Assembly (NCBI RefSeq): GCF_002080395.1
Contig: NZ_CP020478.1
Location: 1,190,886 to 1,254,885, forward strand
DNA: 64,000 nt
Reading direction: 5' to 3'
DNA from: Campylobacter helveticus
GTDB lineage: Bacteria; Campylobacterota; Campylobacteria; Campylobacterales; Campylobacteraceae
Under the pieces are notes generated by a model that was not told the DNA's origin, did no database searches, and worked only from the letters and a program-made list of their open reading frames with translations. The translations under genes were made by a program, and so were the position numbers. Position 1 is the first letter of the stretch; each line of letters starts with the position of its first letter. Of the stretch, positions 54,673-64,000 are shown in pieces.

Positions 54673-55976
54673 ATTTTTTTCCTTTTTATAAAAAATTTAA
54701 CCCTAATTCTACCATTTTTAAAATAATAAAAACTTTTTTTTGTGCTTTTTTACTTTCAAATCCTATCTACTTGTCTTTTTTTGAAAATATTTTTTTAGAA
54801 ACCTTAAGCCCTTTTTTAGCCATTTGGGGACTTATCTTACTTTTAAAAACCAAAAATGCAAAAGGCTATTTTTGGGTTGGTTTTTTAATGGGACTTTTTT
54901 GGTTTTGGTGGGTAGGACTTTCGGCGATTTATTTTAATTTAAGCTATCTAGTGCCACTCATCGCACTTATAATGGGTCTTGTTTATGGGATACTTTTTAG
55001 AATTTGCTTCATCTTTAAATATGATTTTTTAAGACTTTGTGCGATTTTTTCCCTTTGTTTTATCCATCCGCTAGGTTTTGACTGGCTTGAATGGGGAATT
55101 TATACCTCTTATGGCTTTTTTGATAGCTCTTTTCGTGGCATTATTTGCCTTTTTCTTATCGCTTACTTTATTTATGAGGGGTATATTTCAAGATACTATA
55201 AAATAGGCATTATCTTAATCTTATTTTTTGTAGGATTTCATTATAAGGAAAAAAGTGCCTCCACTCTGCCTTTTTCTTACAAACTTATCAACACAGATAT
55301 TTCACAAGCACAAAAATATATGCAAGAAAATCTTATTGTCAATTCCAACGCCCTTTTAAAAGAAATTTCTAAAGCAATTTTAGAAAAAAAAGAACTTGTT
55401 ATCTTACCAGAAAGTGCTTTCGCTTTTAATCTACAAGGCACAAAATACGAAGAATTTTTAAAAGAATTATCGCACAAAATCATCATCATCACAGGGGCTT
55501 TTTATGCAAAAGAGGGCAAAATTTACAACAGCGCCTATGTCTTTAGGCAAGGCAAAAGCTATGTTTTCAACAAGCATTTTCTCGTGCCTTTTGGCGAAGA
55601 AATCCCATTTTTTAAAAATTTCGTAAAAAAATACTTTTTACCTAACATAGAAGAATTTTCAAGAGGTCCCGTGCAAAGTCAATATAAGCTTGATAATGCC
55701 TTAATCACAAATGCCATTTGTTACGAAGCGACCAAAGAGCAAAATTATAAAAACTCACAAATTATCATCGCTCTTTCCAACAATGCGTGGTTTAATCACT
55801 CAAGCGAATATAAGCTCCAAAAACTTCTCATACAATTTTACGCAAATAAATATGGTGTCAGCGTTTATCACGCAACTAATGGCAAAGAAAATGCACTTAT
55901 TTTACCAAAGAAAAGGCTGGATTTAAGATGGCTTGAGGAATTTAAAAAATGGAAGGAAAAATTATTTAAAAGCTAA
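54645..55976 (+). CDS. lnt: Apolipoprotein N-acyltransferase
   Basis: 443 residues from the ATG at 54645, which has AGAGGTAACA ahead of it; the open frame extends further to 54570 inside yajC without support. About eight membrane helices come first, then a nitrilase-type domain with the catalytic triad E256 (L-P-E-S-A-F), K310 (N-K-H) and C359 (A-I-C-Y-E). It adds the third acyl chain to lipoproteins. It faces cmoA and their 3' ends overlap by 15 bases. By recall Cj1095. Confidence 0.9.
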   Translation: MKLRLNFLPYFFPFYKKFNPNSTIFKIIKTFFCAFLLSNPIYLSFFENIFLETLSPFLAIWGLILLLKTKNAKGYFWVGFLMGLFWFWWVGLSAIYFNLSYLVPLIALIMGLVYGILFRICFIFKYDFLRLCAIFSLCFIHPLGFDWLEWGIYTSYGFFDSSFRGIICLFLIAYFIYEGYISRYYKIGIILILFFVGFHYKEKSASTLPFSYKLINTDISQAQKYMQENLIVNSNALLKEISKAILEKKELVILPESAFAFNLQGTKYEEFLKELSHKIIIITGAFYAKEGKIYNSAYVFRQGKSYVFNKHFLVPFGEEIPFFKNFVKKYFLPNIEEFSRGPVQSQYKLDNALITNAICYEATKEQNYKNSQIIIALSNNAWFNHSSEYKLQKLLIQFYANKYGVSVYHATNGKENALILPKKRLDLRWLEEFKKWKEKLFKS

Positions 55977-56666
55977 AAAAGTTTCAAAATTCGCCCATTT
56001 AAAAATGCTTTGCACCCTTTTAAAACCCACCTTTTCAAGCAAATTTAAATTTTCTTTTTCCGTATAAGGCACAAGCACATTTTCCAAAGCCTCTCTTTTT
56101 GCGGCAATTTCAAAAAGAGAATACCCTTGTGCTTGTTTGTATTCTGCATAAATTTCTATAATATTTTTCGCTAAAAAAGGCTCTTCGTAGAGGATTTTTT
56201 CACTCATCAAAAATACGCCATTTTCGTCTAAATTCATATAAATTTTACGCAGTAAATCCTCTCTTTTAGGGGGTCTAATGAACTGCAAAGTATAATTTGC
56301 CACAAAGGCATCATTTTGATTAAATTCCCAAGAATCCAAAGTCTGTTCATAAAATTCCACTTCCGCTCCAAAGGCTTTAGCCTTATGCTTTGCAAGCTCT
56401 ATCATCGCCTTAGAATTATCCACTCCACTTAATTTTACATCTTTTCTTAACTCAAAAAATTTCAGTAAAAAATTCGCACTCGAACAACCCAAATCACAAA
56501 GCCTCGCATCCTTTTTCAATAAGCGACTTAAAATTTTTACACCAAGTTCTAAATTTTCCTTATAAAAAGGCACTGAGCGTTCTATCATATCGTCAAAAAC
56601 ACTCGCAACACTTGCATCAAATTCAAACTGCTTTTTAGGATTTTGTTTAAAAAGTTCATCTTTCAT
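55962..56666 (-). CDS. cmoA: Carboxy-S-adenosyl-L-methionine synthase CmoA
   Basis: 234-residue methyltransferase-like enzyme that makes carboxy-SAM from SAM and prephenate for tRNA wobble uridine modification. Motif I is C-D-L-G-C-S-S-A-N, with the N-terminal F-E-F-D-A-S-V-A-S-V-F-D-D-M-I-E-R-S and later N-Y-T-L-Q-F-I-R-P. Length fits CmoA. It overlaps ribF by 11 bases and lnt by 15. By recall Cj0590. Confidence 0.9.
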   Translation of the reverse strand: MKDELFKQNPKKQFEFDASVASVFDDMIERSVPFYKENLELGVKILSRLLKKDARLCDLGCSSANFLLKFFELRKDVKLSGVDNSKAMIELAKHKAKAFGAEVEFYEQTLDSWEFNQNDAFVANYTLQFIRPPKREDLLRKIYMNLDENGVFLMSEKILYEEPFLAKNIIEIYAEYKQAQGYSLFEIAAKREALENVLVPYTEKENLNLLEKVGFKRVQSIFKWANFETFLAFK

Positions 56667-57469
56667 TGTTTAAAATTTCCTTTGCTTGTCCTATATCTTG
56701 ACTGATTTGTGCTTTAAGGGCTTTTAAATCGCTAAATTTTTCGTTTTCTCTTAAAAATTTCACAAAAAAAAGCTCCATTTCTTCACCGACTTGCACCGCG
56801 TTTTTAAACTCTTCAATGATGTGCGTTTCTATACTAAAAGCCAAATCTGTGCTTCTAAAGCCTAAAAAACTTACACTTTTAAAGCCTTTTTCTTGTACCT
56901 TTATCAAACTCGCATAAACGCCATTTTTAGGCAAAAAATAATTTAAATTCTCCAAATTGAGTGTGGCAAAAAGCTCCCTTTTTCCAAGCCCCTGCCCTTT
57001 CACAAGCCTAGCTTTAATGCTATAAATGCGTCCTAAAAAACGCCGAGCCTTTTCCACAGCCCCAAGCGATAAAAACTCTTTAATCAAACTTGTATGCACA
57101 CTAAGTTCCTCAAGCTTAAATTCTGGCACTACGCTCGTTTTTATCTTGCTTAATTTTTCAATATCATAAGCCACAGCTTCCTTATTTCTACCAAAAGTAA
57201 AGTCATAACCCACAACAATATGCTCTAAATTGACAAATTCTTTTTTTAAAAACTCTAGAAAATCTCGTGCGCTCAAATGGCGAATTTTTTCAAATTCAAG
57301 TGTAAAAATAGCTCTTTTGCTTAATTCTTGCTTTTGCCTTTCATCACTTAAAACCTCCCCTTTAAATTTATCAATTATCAACAAAGCGCCATTTTTATCT
57401 AGCTTTTTAATCAACTCCAAATGCCCCAAGTGAATGCCGTCAAAACAGCCTATGGCAAGGGTTTTGACG

Positions 57470-61246
<3,777 letters not shown>

Positions 61247-61250
<4 letters not shown>

Positions 61251-61858
61251 TTTGGCTTCTTTTCGTATAAATTTAATAAAAGCGTGGCAAGTAAAATTTG
61301 TGCTTTTGAATTTAATTTTGAAAGCTCATAAGTCTCATAAAAAAACTCAAGCTCCTCCTCACTAAAATCCTTTACTTTAAGACTTTCTCGGCTCAGTTTT
61401 ATAATCAACTCACCCAAAGTATTTTTGTCCAAATTTTCGTTTTCTTTCAAAAATTCATAAATCATTTTTAAATCAAGCTTCTCAAGCTCTAAATCTAATT
61501 TCATCTCCACCTTTTGTTTTTTTCTTTTTTCGCAAATTAGGCGTGATTTAATGGTGGGCAAAAGCAAATTTTTGGAGGGGACGACGATTAAAAATTTAAT
61601 ATTTTTAGGCGGTTCTTCAAGAAGTTTAAGTAAGAAATTTTGTGCTTCGTGACGGAAAGAATGTGCCATTAAAACGATGATTTTCTCGCTACTTTCTGCA
61701 ATGTAACTTTCCTTTTCCACAGCCCTTGCGTCTTCAAGCAAAAATTCATTTGGCACACTTTTTGGGATAAATCTTAAAGCATTTGCTCCAAATTGAGTGA
61801 GCATTTCCTCTCTCACCCCATCAAAATCATCACTGATTACAATTTTACTGATAAACAT
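61247..61858 (-). CDS. holB: DNA polymerase III delta' subunit-like protein
   Basis: About 203 residues, shorter than classic delta' and lacking a Walker A. Clamp-loader features are visible: N-F-L-L-K-L-L-E-E-P-P and T-I-K-S-R-L, plus the helical C-terminal part. By position between hobA and folP it is the C. jejuni holB-like gene (Cj0584 by recall). It probably loads the sliding clamp together with DnaX and HolA. It overlaps hobA by one base. Confidence 0.8.
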
Positions 61859-62403
61859 CAAAGGCTAACCTTTGAAAACAAAATCGCATCCAAACTCTTA
61901 TCAAAAAGCTTATAAAGGCTAATAAGCTTAATATCCAAATCCTTATCACTAGAATCTAAATAAAAGCTATTTTGTAATTGCTCGTCAAAAAGCCAAAGAA
62001 GGCTGTCGTTTTTTGACTTTGCGATGTTGGATTTTTCATCCCTTGCTGTGCCAATGTAAAAATAAATAAAGCCATTTGGAAAGGCGATTTCTAACATATC
62101 ATTAAGCAAAACGACATCAATGCTATCATCTTTTTTAATTTGAATTTTACGCCCCAACAAAGACTTAAGAGAAAAAAAAGGAAGCAACGGACGAGCCGAA
62201 TTTGCATTGATATGCTGAAGAAAATAATTCTCATACCAGCTTCTTGCCTCATCGCAAATTAAAATAAAAGCCCTACCCTCCAACAAATATTTAAGTCTTG
62301 AAGCAACCAAAGGCGACCATTCTAAACGGCGACTCTCCATCCACGCCATAGAAGCTCCGCCGTTTCGTATATTTTCTAAACTCCAGCTTAAAAAATCACT
62401 CAT
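61858..62403 (-). CDS. hobA: DnaA initiator-associating protein HobA
   Basis: 181 residues of the epsilonproteobacterial HobA family, known from H. pylori, where it binds DnaA and promotes oriC assembly. Conserved segments seen by eye include the N-terminal S-W-S-L-E-N-I-R-N-G-G-A-S-M-A-W-M-E-S-R-R and I-L-I-C-D-E-A-R-S-W-Y-E-N-Y. No other homology. The start overlaps the lysC stop and it runs directly into the delta' gene, tying replication initiation and clamp loading together. Confidence 0.9.
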   Translation of the reverse strand: MSDFLSWSLENIRNGGASMAWMESRRLEWSPLVASRLKYLLEGRAFILICDEARSWYENYFLQHINANSARPLLPFFSLKSLLGRKIQIKKDDSIDVVLLNDMLEIAFPNGFIYFYIGTARDEKSNIAKSKNDSLLWLFDEQLQNSFYLDSSDKDLDIKLISLYKLFDKSLDAILFSKVSL

Positions 62404-63602
62404 TTATCAAGCCCATAAACCTCGTGTAACGCACGAACGGCTAATTCTCCATATTTTTCATGCACTATCATTGAAATTTTTATCTCGCTTGTAGAAATCA
62501 TTCCTATGTTAATGCCCTCATCTGCTAAGGCTTTAAACGCCGTAGAAGCTACACCTGAGTGCGATTTCATCCCCACTCCCACAACAGAAACTTTAACCAC
62601 AGCATTATCGCTTTCTAGTAAAACCTTATCGCCCAATATCTCTTTCATCGTTTTTTTAGCTAACTCAAGCTCATTTTCAGGCACGGTAAAGCCCAAATTT
62701 GTCGCACCATTTGTGCCGACATTTTGGATTATCATATCGACATTAATATTTGCCCTAGCAAGACTTAAAAAAATCTCAGCCGCAATGCCCGGTTTATCCT
62801 CGATATTTCTTAAAGTGATTCTTGCTTGATTTCTATCAAGCGCTATGCCACTAACTAAAGCTTGTTCCATTCCATCTTCTTTTGTTATCATTGTTCCCTC
62901 ATTATTATTAAAACTACTTCTTGTAACCAAATTTACATTTAGCTTTTTAGCAAGCTCAACAGAGCGATTTTGCAAGACCTTCGCACCCAAACTTGCAAGC
63001 TCTAACATCTCTTCATACGAAATTTTGTCAAGCTTCTTAGCCTTAGGTTCGATACGCGGGTCCGTTGTATAAACCCCATCAACATCGGTATAAATTTCAC
63101 ATAAATCCGCATCCAAAGCCCCAGCCACAGCCACAGCACTTAAGTCGCTTCCTCCACGCCCCAAAGTCGTTACATTTCCCTCTTCATCTACGCCTTGAAA
63201 GCCTGCGATGATGACGATTTTACCCTCTTTCAAAGCTGCCTTTATAGCACTTGTGTCAATGTGCTTTATCCTAGCCTTGGTAAAAACGCTATTAGTAATA
63301 ATACCCGCCTTTCTACCAGAAAAAGACACAGCCTTATAGCCTAATTCATTTAAAGCTATGGATAAAAGTGCTGAAGTTACCCTCTCTCCACTGCTTAAAA
63401 GCATATCCATATCCGCTCCGTTGGGATTTTTACTAAAATGCTCGGCTTGTTCAATGAGGCTATTTGTAACCCCACTCATCGCAGAAACAACCACCACAAG
63501 CTCATTTCCAGCCTTTACGCTCTCTATTACGCGTCTAGCCACCGCATCAATGCGCTCCAAATCCCCAACGCTCGTTCCGCCATATTTTTGAACTATTAGC
63601 AT
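62400..63602 (-). CDS. lysC: Aspartate kinase
   Basis: 400 residues: kinase domain with K-Y-G-G-T-S-V-G at residue 5, F-x-G-R-K-A, and the G-R-G-G-S-D-L-S-A-V-A-V-A motif, then two ACT domains for lysine feedback in the C-terminal third. It makes aspartyl phosphate for lysine, methionine, threonine and diaminopimelate. It overlaps hobA by 4 bases and rppH by one base. By recall Cj0582. Confidence 0.96.
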   Translation of the reverse strand: MLIVQKYGGTSVGDLERIDAVARRVIESVKAGNELVVVVSAMSGVTNSLIEQAEHFSKNPNGADMDMLLSSGERVTSALLSIALNELGYKAVSFSGRKAGIITNSVFTKARIKHIDTSAIKAALKEGKIVIIAGFQGVDEEGNVTTLGRGGSDLSAVAVAGALDADLCEIYTDVDGVYTTDPRIEPKAKKLDKISYEEMLELASLGAKVLQNRSVELAKKLNVNLVTRSSFNNNEGTMITKEDGMEQALVSGIALDRNQARITLRNIEDKPGIAAEIFLSLARANINVDMIIQNVGTNGATNLGFTVPENELELAKKTMKEILGDKVLLESDNAVVKVSVVGVGMKSHSGVASTAFKALADEGINIGMISTSEIKISMIVHEKYGELAVRALHEVYGLDK

Positions 63603-64000
63603 TAGATATAACCTTTCTCCTCAAAATATTTAATCACCTGCATATAAATCCTTTTTTTAAAATGATTAACCAGCTCAAAAAATTCCTTTTTGCTTACAAA
63701 ACGATAATCATCAAATTCAGGGTGCTTAGTGTTTAAATTTATCTTAGCATTTGGCTTCAAACGCACCAAAAAATATTTTTGAATTTGCCCATCATAAGGA
63801 TACATTTTAGAAACAACCTTACTAGGAAAATCATAACTCAACCACTCAGGATACTCGGCGATGACTTCAAGCTCTTTTGTGCCTATCTCTTCTTTAAGCT
63901 CCCTAATTAAAGCCTCTCTTGCACTCTCCCCCTCATCAATGCCGCCTTGTGGAAATTGCCAAATATCCTCCATATCACTTCTTTTTCCCACAAAAAGCCT
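63602..64000 (-). CDS. rppH: RNA pyrophosphohydrolase RppH (5' end beyond window)
   Basis: Partial Nudix hydrolase whose N terminus lies past the right edge; the frame is still open at 64000 and a GTG at 63991 is internal (F-V-G-K-R). The Nudix box is present: G-G-I-D-E-G-E then R-E-L-K-E-E-I-G. It removes pyrophosphate from mRNA 5' ends to start decay, or hydrolyses dinucleoside polyphosphates. The W-Q-F-P-Q-G-G segment is typical of RppH/NudH. By recall Cj0581. Confidence 0.9.
   Translation of the reverse strand, partial: RLFVGKRSDMEDIWQFPQGGIDEGESAREALIRELKEEIGTKELEVIAEYPEWLSYDFPSKVVSKMYPYDGQIQKYFLVRLKPNAKINLNTKHPEFDDYRFVSKKEFFELVNHFKKRIYMQVIKYFEEKGYI

Overview
The window is a compact, AT-rich chromosomal stretch of a Campylobacter in the C. 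jejuni/coli/upsaliensis/helveticus group. Evidence is gene content and local order that I recall from C. jejuni: fliY-fliM-fliA-flhG-flhF-folK-aroQ, the lactate set lctP-lutABC, cmeDEF, the mfd-bactofilin-M23-folC-lptE-leuS-secFD-yajC/lnt block, and cmoA-ribF-tlyA-ligA-folP-holB-hobA-lysC-rppH. Long poly-G/C tracts inside genes also fit. The blocks are joined in an order unlike C. jejuni NCTC 11168 as I remember it, so another species is likely. I see no rRNA, tRNA, IS element, prophage or CRISPR. No gene-free stretch reaches 300 bases; the longest gap, 19172-19364, is a divergent promoter region.

Layout. 57-1232: aspB. 1347-2569: a DUF2972/CipA-like gene broken at an 11-G tract and overlapping fliY. 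2566-8699: flagellar switch and regulation genes (fliY, fliM, fliA, a small membrane protein, flhG, flhF) with folK and aroQ, all on the minus strand. 8793-12022: plus-strand amidohydrolase, sppA and an ATP-grasp-like gene. 12046-13263: an intact paralogue of the broken gene. 13322-14567: two tandem hemerythrins with C-terminal Cys4 motifs. 14714-19171: L-lactate uptake and oxidation. 19365-20979: LOG-like gene and mnmA. 21002-27123: DASS transporter, map, murI, NlpC/P60 lipoprotein, nhaA2, nhaA1. 27216-27901: two small genes with FliA (sigma-28)-like promoters. 27957-34574: thiF, thiS, a helicase-free Type IIG/ISP-like restriction-modification gene broken at a 14-G tract, dapE, a LysE exporter and a sirtuin. 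34627-39642: cmeDEF efflux pump. 39691-42208: comEA-like, sixA-like, rhomboid, PepSY-like and magIII genes. 42241-54672: mfd, bactofilin, M23 peptidase, folC, degenerate GGDEF protein, lptE, leuS, secF, secD, yajC. 54645-55976: lnt. 55962-64000: cmoA through a truncated rppH.

Most genes form long minus-strand operons with 4-bp or longer overlaps. The variable content is concentrated in two phase-variable loci (surface or glycan-related, and restriction-modification), both one base out of frame here, plus the DUF2972 paralogue, the hemerythrin pair and the DASS transporter with its unusual insertion. These are the parts most likely to hold undescribed biology. Statements about C. jejuni equivalents are from memory, not from a search.
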